This document shows, piece after piece, positions 18,360 to 27,166 of a stretch of 64,000 bases of DNA. Made by a program: the position numbers and the translations under genes. Within the stretch, counting starts at the first letter, position 1. Each line of letters begins with the position of its first letter. The notes beneath the pieces are model-generated. The model was given only the letters and a program-made list of their open reading frames with translations. It did no database searches and was not told the origin of the DNA. The DNA lies in the NCBI RefSeq assembly GCF_001913155.1, contig NZ_CP018760.1, forward strand, positions 1,364,001 through 1,428,000. The letters are read 5' to 3'. The DNA is from Maribacter hydrothermalis. Its GTDB lineage: Bacteria; Bacteroidota; Bacteroidia; Flavobacteriales; Flavobacteriaceae.

Positions 18360-18932
18360 ATGCGTATACTACCCTATTTTATTATAGCATGTTTACTAGC
18401 TAGTTGTGGTTCAAGTAAAAAAACTACTAGCACTGATAATCAACGAAGAATTTCTGTTGCAGCCGCGGATAACGCCAGAACTGGAAATAGTACAGTTTCA
18501 GAACCGAGCAAGTCGTCCGAACCCAAAATTCCAAAAAACTTAAGTGATTCTAAAGCTGAACAAATTATAAATACAGCGCTATCTTACTCTGGGGTTCGAT
18601 ACAAATTTGGAGGCACTACAACAAAAGGCATGGACTGCTCTGGCTTACTATATGTTTCTTTTGGAGAGCACGATGTTAAATTACCAAGAACCTCATTTCA
18701 TATGGCTGAAGAAGGTCATAGAATAACTGTGAAAAATGTGGAGAAAGGGGACCTTCTTTTTTTCAAAACCAGTAGAGGCTCTAAACGTATTAACCATGTA
18801 GGTATGGTCGTAGGTACAAATAACGACGAAATTACATTTATTCATGCCTCTACTTCTAGAGGTGTTATAGTATCTTCATTACGCGACGGATTCTGGAACC
18901 AAGCTTTTGTAAAGGCCACTAGAATATTATAA
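18360..18932 (+). CDS. NlpC/P60 (C40) cysteine peptidase lipoprotein
   Basis: Predicted peptidoglycan endopeptidase at the envelope. The start at 18360 gives MRILPYFIIACLLASCGSS with lipobox Cys16; a GTG two codons upstream would only add two residues. The C-terminal domain has the catalytic Cys in GMDCSGLLYVSF, the His in NHVGMVVG, and a third polar residue in FIHAST. A serine-rich linker (about 20-70) joins anchor and domain. It is 1 bp upstream of comEC. Confidence 0.9.
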   Translation: MRILPYFIIACLLASCGSSKKTTSTDNQRRISVAAADNARTGNSTVSEPSKSSEPKIPKNLSDSKAEQIINTALSYSGVRYKFGGTTTKGMDCSGLLYVSFGEHDVKLPRTSFHMAEEGHRITVKNVEKGDLLFFKTSRGSKRINHVGMVVGTNNDEITFIHASTSRGVIVSSLRDGFWNQAFVKATRIL

Positions 18933-18933
18933 A

Positions 18934-20946
18934 ATGAAACTCTTAGCGTTTATTCCTATAAGATTAACGCTACTACTGATTGCCGGAATATTAATTGGCC
19001 GTTTTTTTTCTTTCCATCTTACTTACCTCCTTTACGCTACAATTTCTCTTTTTGTCTTATTTGCTACGGTATTTGTATTTGAAAAAAATACAAAAACTTT
19101 GCTTTTTGGTATTAGTGCAGCCCTAGCATTTATTACACTTGGCATCTTTTGCTATACAGTATCACAGCCTATTAACAACACAAATCATTATAGTAAATTA
19201 CATAATTTAGAAAGTGCTGAATGGACGTTAAAAATCAATGAAATATTAAAACAGAATAATTTTGCAAACCGTTATTATGCCACGGTTAAAAGTTGTGACG
19301 GTAAAAAAATAAGCGGTTCTATTTTAATTACAATCCCAAAAGATTCAATTAGTCGCTTATTACAAATTGATGATGAAATAGTAACCTTCTCAAAAATTGA
19401 AAATATTGACCCACCCCTAAATCCGCATCAGTTTAACTATAAAAAATATTTACAAGACTTAGGTATTTATCATCAAATGCAAATAAGTTCCAAAGAGTTT
19501 ATAATAACACAAAACCAAAATACCACTTTAATAGGAATAGCTGCTAAAGCACGAAATTATATTATTAATAACCTGAAAAAGGAAAATTTTGGTCCTGAAG
19601 AACTGAGTGTTGTTCAAGCATTATTGTTAGGTCAACGTTCAGACATTTCTGAAGAAACATATAGTAATTATCAAAAGGCAGGTGCCGTGCATATTTTAGC
19701 CGTTTCAGGATTACATATTGGTATTCTTCTTATACTTATCCAGTTTTTATTAAGCCCCTTTAAAAATATCCCCAATGGCAACACCATCATCTTAATACTG
19801 TCAGTCTTTTTTTTGTGGGTATTTGCTTTTATCGCAGGGCTTTCAGCTAGTATAATACGGGCAACTACTATGTTTACATTTGTAGCATATGCACTTTACT
19901 TAAATAGACCTAGCAATACGTTTAATATTCTAGCGCTATCCATGCTTTTTATCCTGCTATTCATTAACCCTAATTTATTGTTTCAAGTAGGTTTTCAAAT
20001 GAGTTATGCCGCGGTTTTTGCTATACTTTGGATATTCCCTATACTACGAGACTTGTGGTTTCCTAAAAATAAAGTAGTACGCTATTTTTGGCAATTGCTT
20101 TGTGTAAGCATCGCTGCACAATTAGGGGTTTTACCCATTAGTCTTTTTTATTTTCATCAATTTCCTGGACTCTTTTTCATCTCTAATTTAATTGTTGTAC
20201 CTGCGTTGGGAGTGATTTTAGGTATCGGAATTTTTGTTATTTTTCTTTCCGTTTTTAATCTCTTACCTGTTCAACTCGTTTGGCTTTATAATAAAATTAT
20301 AGGTGTAATGAATAGTCTTATTGCCTGGGTAGCAGAACAAGAGCATTTTATTTTTAGTTCAATTTCTTTTGATTTTAGCCAGCTTATTTTATCTTTCCTT
20401 GTTCTTTTTTTAGGTATTAATCTGTTTTATAAATTTTCTAGTAAACGAATTGCATTATTTCTAATTAGTATTATTTGCTTTCAAGGTTGGGCCATTTATC
20501 AAGAATATAACGCAAATAAGATTACAGAAACCATAGTATTACACCAGTCAAGAAATAGTATTTTATTAAATAGATACGGTAAAAATTTATCCATCTTAAA
20601 TAGTCAAACAAAAAATATTGACTATTTAATTAATGATTATAAAACGGCTGAACGAATACACTCTGTTCTTTTCGATTCCTTAAAAAATAGTTATACGAAA
20701 GAAAAAATGTCACTTCTTATAATTGATAGTACTGGCATTTACCCAAAAGAAAAAACGGATAAAATTCTTTTAACACATTCTCCAAAAATTAATCTTGAAA
20801 GAATAATCGACAGTATTCATCCAAAAGAAATTATTGCCGATGGCAGCAATTACAAAAGTTATATTGACCGATGGAAAACGACTTGTTTAAAAAACAAAAT
20901 CCCTTTTCACTATACTGGTGAAAAGGGAGCTTATTATTTTGAGTAA
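18934..20946 (+). CDS. comEC: ComEC/Rec2 family DNA-uptake channel protein
   Basis: Polytopic inner-membrane protein related to the natural-transformation DNA channel. N-terminal helices and a DUF4131-like soluble region (about 60-180) are followed by the Competence domain (about 210-490), including VVQALLLGQR, HILAVSGLHIGIL and GFQMSYAAVFAIL. The C-terminal 170 residues are present but lack an HxHxDH metallo-beta-lactamase motif. Natural competence is therefore inferred, not shown. Its last codons also form the terminator of the convergent transporter gene. Confidence 0.88.
   Translation: MKLLAFIPIRLTLLLIAGILIGRFFSFHLTYLLYATISLFVLFATVFVFEKNTKTLLFGISAALAFITLGIFCYTVSQPINNTNHYSKLHNLESAEWTLKINEILKQNNFANRYYATVKSCDGKKISGSILITIPKDSISRLLQIDDEIVTFSKIENIDPPLNPHQFNYKKYLQDLGIYHQMQISSKEFIITQNQNTTLIGIAAKARNYIINNLKKENFGPEELSVVQALLLGQRSDISEETYSNYQKAGAVHILAVSGLHIGILLILIQFLLSPFKNIPNGNTIILILSVFFLWVFAFIAGLSASIIRATTMFTFVAYALYLNRPSNTFNILALSMLFILLFINPNLLFQVGFQMSYAAVFAILWIFPILRDLWFPKNKVVRYFWQLLCVSIAAQLGVLPISLFYFHQFPGLFFISNLIVVPALGVILGIGIFVIFLSVFNLLPVQLVWLYNKIIGVMNSLIAWVAEQEHFIFSSISFDFSQLILSFLVLFLGINLFYKFSSKRIALFLISIICFQGWAIYQEYNANKITETIVLHQSRNSILLNRYGKNLSILNSQTKNIDYLINDYKTAERIHSVLFDSLKNSYTKEKMSLLIIDSTGIYPKEKTDKILLTHSPKINLERIIDSIHPKEIIADGSNYKSYIDRWKTTCLKNKIPFHYTGEKGAYYFE
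20889..20927 (-). terminator. Terminator for the POT transporter operon, embedded in the comEC 3' end
   Basis: CCCTTTTCAC (20901-20910) and GTGAAAAGGG (20918-20927) form a perfect 10-bp stem with a 7-base loop. Read leftward, the stem is followed by ATTTTGTTTTTT, a good U-tract. It starts 26 bp past the transporter stop codon and lies wholly inside comEC codons. Confidence 0.65.
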
Positions 20947-20952
20947 ACTAAT

Positions 20953-22485
20953 TTAATGTACTTTTCCCATTAATTTTTTAATGATAGGAGAAGCTAAAAG
21001 AACAAGAGCTCCAGCACCTAAAGCATATTTAGCAATAAGCATAAAACCATCTGTATACACGGTTAAAGTTTCAAAACCTCCCACATTTTTATCTGTACTT
21101 TCAATGGCCAATTGCTTACCAATAAAACCTACAATCTGAAATGCAAATGCGGATGACAAAAACCAAACACCCATTATAAAAGCAATCAATCGCATGGGCG
21201 CCAAATCTGTCATTTTAGACAAACCTACCGGTGACATGAATAATTCACCTACAGATAATAAAAAATACATAAGTAACAAATATGCAAAAGGAACCAGTCC
21301 ACTATCATTTGCACTACCTCCACTTATTGCTAAAACATAAAAACTAATACCAGCAAAAAGCAATCCTAAGCCAAATTTATACGGTGTTCTAGGGTTCCAA
21401 TTCTTTTTGCTTAACCACGTCCACATCATAGAAATAGGAATAGCCAAAATAATAATGAACATGGAATTCAATGAGTTCGTTTGGGCTGCAGACATAATAC
21501 CCTCTAAATCAATATTTCTTGCAGCAAATAAGGTAATTACACTGCCCGATAATTCATGAAAGCCCCAGAAAATTGTCATAAAGAACGTAAGTAATACGGC
21601 TACAAAAAGTTCTTTTCTTTCCTTACTATTTGCCTTGTACATCTCAAAAGCTAAATATGCAAGAACAGCAATGCCAATACCGGTAAATATTACATTTACA
21701 ATATTTTGGTCAGCAAACATCCCATCTGTTGCAATTGCTTTATAAGACGATAACAGTAAAGCAATTAATGGCGCTGAAAGTACCGCTAAAACAGGCACAA
21801 GAATTCCTTGTTTAATACCAAGCACCTTTTTTTCCAATACATGCTCATTTGGCGGCAATCCTCTATCTCCAAAAACATTTTTCTGAATTCCTCTCCAAAA
21901 AACAATTAAGCCCGTTAACATACCTATACCTGCTAGGCCAAAACCATAATGCCAGCCATATGTAGCCGCTAGCCAACCGCATAAAAGAGGTGCTACCCAA
22001 CCACCAATGTTTATACCCATATAAAAAATGGTGAAACCAGAATCTTTTTTAGGGTCGCCTTTTTCGTATAGCGTACCAACAAAAGTGGAGATATTAGGTT
22101 TAAAAAATCCATTGCCCACTATAATTAATGAAAGAGCTAGAAAGAAAGCCATATTATCTTCTATTGCCAAAACGAAGTGACCAATAGACATTAAAATACC
22201 CCCTAAGAAAATGGAATTTCGCATTCCTAAAATCTTATCTGATAATTTTCCTCCGATAACTGTAGAAGCATAAACTAATGATCCATAGGAGGCATAAACA
22301 GCTGCCGTTGCATAATCTCTTTCCGCTAATGCTTGAAAGATTACATCGATCATGTAAAGCGTTAGTAACGCCCGCATTCCGTAGAAACTAAAACGCTCCC
22401 ATAACTCTGCAAAAAATAAGTAAAATAAACCCTGTGGGTGCCCAAAAATCTGTTTTTGGTCTGAAATATTAGTACTTTCAGTCAT
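20953..22485 (-). CDS. POT/PTR2 family proton-dependent oligopeptide transporter
   Basis: Inner-membrane MFS symporter importing di- and tripeptides with protons. The 510-residue protein has about 14 hydrophobic helices. The ELWERFSFYGMR segment on helix 1 is the ExxER proton-coupling motif. IVGNGFFKPNISTFVGTLY and FTIFYMGINIGGWVAPL are the two PTR2 signature regions. It is 16 bp downstream of the dipeptidyl peptidase gene, so products of that enzyme can be imported by this carrier. Confidence 0.93.
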   Translation of the reverse strand: MTESTNISDQKQIFGHPQGLFYLFFAELWERFSFYGMRALLTLYMIDVIFQALAERDYATAAVYASYGSLVYASTVIGGKLSDKILGMRNSIFLGGILMSIGHFVLAIEDNMAFFLALSLIIVGNGFFKPNISTFVGTLYEKGDPKKDSGFTIFYMGINIGGWVAPLLCGWLAATYGWHYGFGLAGIGMLTGLIVFWRGIQKNVFGDRGLPPNEHVLEKKVLGIKQGILVPVLAVLSAPLIALLLSSYKAIATDGMFADQNIVNVIFTGIGIAVLAYLAFEMYKANSKERKELFVAVLLTFFMTIFWGFHELSGSVITLFAARNIDLEGIMSAAQTNSLNSMFIIILAIPISMMWTWLSKKNWNPRTPYKFGLGLLFAGISFYVLAISGGSANDSGLVPFAYLLLMYFLLSVGELFMSPVGLSKMTDLAPMRLIAFIMGVWFLSSAFAFQIVGFIGKQLAIESTDKNVGGFETLTVYTDGFMLIAKYALGAGALVLLASPIIKKLMGKVH

Positions 22486-22501
22486 AGTTCAATAAGTTTG
22501 A

Positions 22502-24667
22502 TTATAATTTTTCTTTTATGAAATTGGTCATTTTATTATAGAGATGAATTCTAGTATTTCCACCGTAAATGCCATGATTTTTATCTGGATAAATTCCCCA
22601 ATCGAACTGCTTGTTTGCCTGTATTAAAGCTTCAATCATGCGCATAGAATTTTGCACATGAACATTATCGTCACCCGAACCGTGTATCAATAGGTAATTG
22701 CCTGCTAATAATTCTGGATAATTGAATGGGGAGTTATCATCATATCCATTCGGATTTTCAGCTGGTGTACGCATAAAACGTTCTGTATAGATAGTATCAT
22801 AAAAACGCCAAGATGTTACTGGAGCTACTGCAATTGCAGTTTCAAAAACATCATTTCCTCTAAGTAAACAGTTTGTGGACATATGCCCTCCAAAGCTCCA
22901 ACCCCAAATACCCGTTCTATCTTCATCAATATAAGGCAATTCACTTAATTTTTTTGCAACTGCAATTTGATCTTCTGTTTCATATTTCACCAAGTTCATG
23001 TAGGTGACCTTCTTGAAATCACTTCCTTTAAAACCGGTGCCACGACCATCTACGCAGGCAACAATATACCCTTCCGATACCAACATTTGATGCCAATAAT
23101 CGTTTGCTCCCATCCAACTATTCGATACATTCTGAGAACCAGGTCCACTGTATTGATACATTAATAACGGATATTTTTTTGAAGGATCAAAATCTTTAGG
23201 CTTAATCATATACATGTTAAGATCATTTCCATTGATAGCAATTGTAGAGAATTCTTTTGGACTAACCACATAGCCTTCTAACTTCTTCAATAATTGGTTA
23301 TTTTCTTTTATATCTTTTACTTTCTTACCGTTTATTGCTTTATGCAAAGTATATACCGGTGGCATTTCTGCACTGGAATAGGTGTTGATAAAATAGGTGA
23401 AGTCTGTGCTGAATGAAGCATTATTTGTACCTGCGTCAGTAGCTAATGCCTTTTTATTATCACCTCCACTACCAATGTTATACACTCCTCTATTTATAGA
23501 ACCATTTTCTGTAGACTGATAATAAATTTTATCTTCATTTTGATCATAACCATAATAGCTAGTTACTTCCCACTCACCTTTAGTAATTTGGTTCATCTGC
23601 TTACCATCTTCGTTATACAGATAAATATGGTTCCATCCATCCTTTTCACTTGACCAAATAAAGCTATCGTCCTCTAAAAAAGTAAGATTATCTGTAATAT
23701 CTACATACGCTTCATCTTTCTCTTCCAACAAAACTGAAACTTCTGCATTTTTTGCATTAACCGTATACATGGTTAAATGATTTTGATGCCTGTTCAAGGT
23801 CTGTACGCTAAGCATATCCTTATGGTTTTTCCATTTAATACGCGGTACGTAATAGGCGTTATTTATATTAATTTGAGAAATAGCGCTACTTGCTACATCC
23901 AATAAATGCAATGTTACTATGGAATTGTTTTCTCCAGCCTTTGGGTACTTGAATACATAAGGTTGTTGATACAACCCTGTACCATATACATCCATAGAAA
24001 ACTCTGGTACATTCGTTTCATCAAATCGTAAAAACGCAATTTTAGAACCATCGGAGTTCCATTCAAAAGCGCGCACAAATGCAAACTCTTCTTCATACAC
24101 CCAATCGGTTACTCCGTTAATAATTTTATTTTTAACCCCATCTACAGTTACTTGTTTTGTAGCTCCTGTAGTTACGTCGAAAATATAAATATTGTTATCT
24201 CTTACATAAGCCACTTGTTTACCATTGGGAGATAACATTGGCTCCTGAATTTTAGTATCACTAATGCGAACTACATTTTTACTTTCAATGTCGTACACAT
24301 AAAAAACACCTAAAGAAGAACGTCTAAATATTGGTTCTACTTCTGTAGATAGTAAAATCTTTTTTTCATCGGCACTAAAACTATATGCCGAGAAAAAAGG
24401 TATATCAACCAAATCTGCCGAAGAAACAATCGTAGCTATTTTTTCTAGTGTTTTATAGTCGTACTTATCTATTGTAGAAGATTGATTATTTCTATTTATG
24501 TTGAGAACCGTATACTGGGTACCATTATTCATGGACCTTAAAGCATCCATACCTTCCGTTCTAAATTCACCTTGATAAATATCTGTTACTTGAATTTGTT
24601 TTTGTTGGGCCCAAGTACATATACTGAAAGCAATTAACATCAATGTAAATAAGTGTGTTTTTCGCAT
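22502..24667 (-). CDS. Dipeptidyl peptidase IV (S9B family)
   Basis: Exported serine peptidase removing X-Pro or X-Ala dipeptides. A signal peptide (to about residue 20, CTWA) precedes a beta-propeller (DPPIV_N) and an alpha/beta-hydrolase domain. The catalytic Ser lies in GWSFGGHMS, the Asp in HGSGDDNVH, and the His in DKNHGIYGG. VYEEEFAF provides the Glu pair that anchors the substrate N-terminus. 721 residues is the usual length. It is co-transcribed with the oligopeptide transporter. Confidence 0.95.
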   Translation of the reverse strand: MRKTHLFTLMLIAFSICTWAQQKQIQVTDIYQGEFRTEGMDALRSMNNGTQYTVLNINRNNQSSTIDKYDYKTLEKIATIVSSADLVDIPFFSAYSFSADEKKILLSTEVEPIFRRSSLGVFYVYDIESKNVVRISDTKIQEPMLSPNGKQVAYVRDNNIYIFDVTTGATKQVTVDGVKNKIINGVTDWVYEEEFAFVRAFEWNSDGSKIAFLRFDETNVPEFSMDVYGTGLYQQPYVFKYPKAGENNSIVTLHLLDVASSAISQININNAYYVPRIKWKNHKDMLSVQTLNRHQNHLTMYTVNAKNAEVSVLLEEKDEAYVDITDNLTFLEDDSFIWSSEKDGWNHIYLYNEDGKQMNQITKGEWEVTSYYGYDQNEDKIYYQSTENGSINRGVYNIGSGGDNKKALATDAGTNNASFSTDFTYFINTYSSAEMPPVYTLHKAINGKKVKDIKENNQLLKKLEGYVVSPKEFSTIAINGNDLNMYMIKPKDFDPSKKYPLLMYQYSGPGSQNVSNSWMGANDYWHQMLVSEGYIVACVDGRGTGFKGSDFKKVTYMNLVKYETEDQIAVAKKLSELPYIDEDRTGIWGWSFGGHMSTNCLLRGNDVFETAIAVAPVTSWRFYDTIYTERFMRTPAENPNGYDDNSPFNYPELLAGNYLLIHGSGDDNVHVQNSMRMIEALIQANKQFDWGIYPDKNHGIYGGNTRIHLYNKMTNFIKEKL

Positions 24668-24875
24668 AAAAATTAGATTTTTGTTAAATCTCTCAAGTTT
24701 ACCACTATTTCCTTAAAAAACCACATATTACAGCGAAAAAGAAACGGCTTTAACGCTTTAGCCTCTATATTAAGGTTCACCGCAATATGCTTATATTTAC
24801 TCCATTAAAAATTACATAGCTTTTTAAATAATTGCTATAAAGAAATATCAACCTTTAGAAGAAAGTTATACCTAA

Positions 24876-26192
24876 ATGACTGAGCCAATTAGTGGTTTTT
24901 CCAAACTTACAAAAGAACAGAAAATAGATTGGGTTACTAAAAATTACACCCAAAATGTAGCACAATCAAAGAAAATATTACAAACCTACTGGAATGAAAA
25001 TACCAGTATTCAGCAACTGCATGATGAGTTTATAGAAAATACACTTTCTAATTTGTATGTTCCATTAGGTATTGCCCCTAATTTTCTCATTAACAACAAT
25101 CTTTATGCCATACCTATGGCCATTGAAGAAAGTTCTGTTATTGCTGCCGCAAGTAAGGCCGCAAAATTTTGGTTAAAAAGAGGTGGATTCAAAGCTAAAG
25201 TCTTAGGAACAGAAAAGGTTGGTCAAGTACATTTTATTTTTAAGGGTGATACAAATAAACTAAACTTATTTTTTAAGTATTTAAAACCAAAATTATTTAC
25301 CGCTAGTGCGTCGCTTACGGAAAGTATGGAAAAAAGAGGGGGTGGAATTACTGATGTTGTTTTAAGAGATAAAACCGCAGACTTAGACCATTACTTTCAA
25401 TTGCATGCAACGTTTCAGACCAAAGATGCTATGGGCGCTAACTTCATTAATAGTTGCTTAGAACAATTTGCGGCCACACTAAAATCTGAAGCAGCCTCAT
25501 TTAAGGAATTTACTTCTGAAGAAAAAGAAGTTGAAGTTGTAATGAGTATATTATCTAATCATGTACCCAATTGTATTGTCCGTGCTGAAGTCAGTTGCCC
25601 TATAAATGATTTAAAATTAAGCAGTGAACTTTCTCCGCAGCACACGGCCGAAAAAATTATACAAGCAGTAAAAATAGCCCATATAGAACCTTATCGTGCC
25701 GTTACACATAATAAAGGCATTATGAATGGCATTGATGCTGTTGTTTTAGCCACAGGTAATGACTTTAGAGCCATAGAAGCCGGTGTGCATGCCTATGCCT
25801 GCAGAAATGGTCAATATAGTAGTTTAACCCATGCAGAAATCAAAAATGGTATTTTTAAATTTTGGATTGAATTGCCACTTGCGCTAGGAACTGTTGGTGG
25901 ATTAACCAATCTCCATCCACTTGTGAAATTGAATTTAGAAATTCTTCAGAATCCCTCTGCTGAAGATTTAATGCAAATAATTGCTGTTGCAGGACTGGCT
26001 CAAAACTTTGCCGCGGTTAGCTCATTAGTTACTACCGGAATTCAAAAAGGACACATGAAAATGCATCTCTTAAATATCTTAAACCAACTGGGGGCAAATG
26101 AGACGGAAAAATTTGAATTAGTTGAATTTTTCAAAACCAATGCCGTAACCCATAGAGGCGTTGAATTACAACTTAATATTCTAAGGAAGTAA
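24876..26192 (+). CDS. Hydroxymethylglutaryl-CoA reductase, class II
   Basis: Interconverts HMG-CoA and mevalonate. The 438-residue protein resembles the class II type often annotated as degradative. Visible landmarks are ENTLSNLYVPLGIAPNF (catalytic Glu region), KRGGGITDVVLRD, VTHNKGIMNGIDAVVLATGNDFRA (Lys and Asp) and KGHMKMHLLN (His). In Flavobacteriaceae this enzyme is expected to make mevalonate for isoprenoids, an inference supported by the GHMP kinase 10 bp downstream. Cytoplasmic, no membrane segment. Confidence 0.92.
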   Translation: MTEPISGFSKLTKEQKIDWVTKNYTQNVAQSKKILQTYWNENTSIQQLHDEFIENTLSNLYVPLGIAPNFLINNNLYAIPMAIEESSVIAAASKAAKFWLKRGGFKAKVLGTEKVGQVHFIFKGDTNKLNLFFKYLKPKLFTASASLTESMEKRGGGITDVVLRDKTADLDHYFQLHATFQTKDAMGANFINSCLEQFAATLKSEAASFKEFTSEEKEVEVVMSILSNHVPNCIVRAEVSCPINDLKLSSELSPQHTAEKIIQAVKIAHIEPYRAVTHNKGIMNGIDAVVLATGNDFRAIEAGVHAYACRNGQYSSLTHAEIKNGIFKFWIELPLALGTVGGLTNLHPLVKLNLEILQNPSAEDLMQIIAVAGLAQNFAAVSSLVTTGIQKGHMKMHLLNILNQLGANETEKFELVEFFKTNAVTHRGVELQLNILRK

Positions 26193-26202
26193 ATATGTTT
26201 AT

Positions 26203-27114
26203 ATGACCAACAAATTTTATAGCAACGGAAAACTTTTACTTACTGGCGAGTATGCAATTCTAGATGGTGCTATGGGCTTAGCTTTGCCTACAAAATTTGG
26301 ACAGACATTACAACTTAGAAATAAAAGCACAGAAACTATTCACTGGTATGGTGTTGATGAAAATAACGATACTTGGTTTTATGCCGAATTTTCTAAGGTC
26401 GATTTTAAAACTGTAACAACAACTGATGAAGCTACTTCAGATAGATTAAAACAGATATTTATAGAAACTAAACGTTTGAACCCTGATTTCTTATCGAAAA
26501 TATCTGAAAATAGTATTATTGAAACTAAATTTTCTTTTCCAATGGACTGGGGATTAGGCACATCTTCCACTTTAATAGCCAATATGGCAACGTGGGCAGA
26601 TATTAATCCGTATCAATTACTAGAAAGTACATTTGGCGGTAGCGGTTATGATATAGCATGTGCCACGCACAACACTGCAATAACCTATCAAAGAAATGGC
26701 ATTGAACCCAGGGTTAATGAAGTTAATTTTAATCCTGATTTTAAAGACGAGTTATTTTTTGTTTACCTAAATCAGAAAAAAAATAGTAGAGATGCCATTA
26801 GTACCTACAGAAATTTAGATTTTAATAAAGTAGCGTTTATATCCAAGATTGATACCATTACTGAAAACATCCTGGAGTGTAGTACACTAACCGAATTCGA
26901 AAACTTATTGAACGAACACGAGGCTATTTTATCGGAGACACTACAAATCCCCACTATTAAAGACACTTTATTTTCTAACTACCCCAGAACAATTAAAAGC
27001 CTAGGTGCTTGGGGCGGAGATTTTGTACTAGCCACAGGAACGGAAGAAGACATGTTATATTTCAAAAACCAAGGATACAAAACCGTTCTCCCCTATTCAA
27101 AAATGATACTATAA
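26203..27114 (+). CDS. GYDIA family GHMP kinase
   Basis: Small-molecule kinase of the GHMP superfamily, 303 residues. The N-terminus has SNGKLLLTGEYAILDG, the middle the ATP-binding GLGTSSTLIANMA, and GGSGYDIACATHNTAI contains the family-naming GYDIA. Substrate is unproven; adjacency to HMG-CoA reductase suggests mevalonate or a phosphorylated derivative. It is followed by a strong bidirectional terminator. Confidence 0.9.
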   Translation: MTNKFYSNGKLLLTGEYAILDGAMGLALPTKFGQTLQLRNKSTETIHWYGVDENNDTWFYAEFSKVDFKTVTTTDEATSDRLKQIFIETKRLNPDFLSKISENSIIETKFSFPMDWGLGTSSTLIANMATWADINPYQLLESTFGGSGYDIACATHNTAITYQRNGIEPRVNEVNFNPDFKDELFFVYLNQKKNSRDAISTYRNLDFNKVAFISKIDTITENILECSTLTEFENLLNEHEAILSETLQIPTIKDTLFSNYPRTIKSLGAWGGDFVLATGTEEDMLYFKNQGYKTVLPYSKMIL

Positions 27115-27145
27115 AAAAGAGCATCTAAAATAGATGCTCTTTTTT
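27113..27145. terminator. Strong bidirectional intrinsic terminator
   Basis: AAAAAAGAGCATCTA (27113-27127) and TAGATGCTCTTTTTT (27131-27145) are perfect complements with a 3-base loop. It gives a GC-containing stem and a U-run in both directions, between the converging GYDIA kinase and PpiD-like genes. Confidence 0.9.
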
Positions 27146-27166
27146 AAATAAATCTTAAATTAACTA

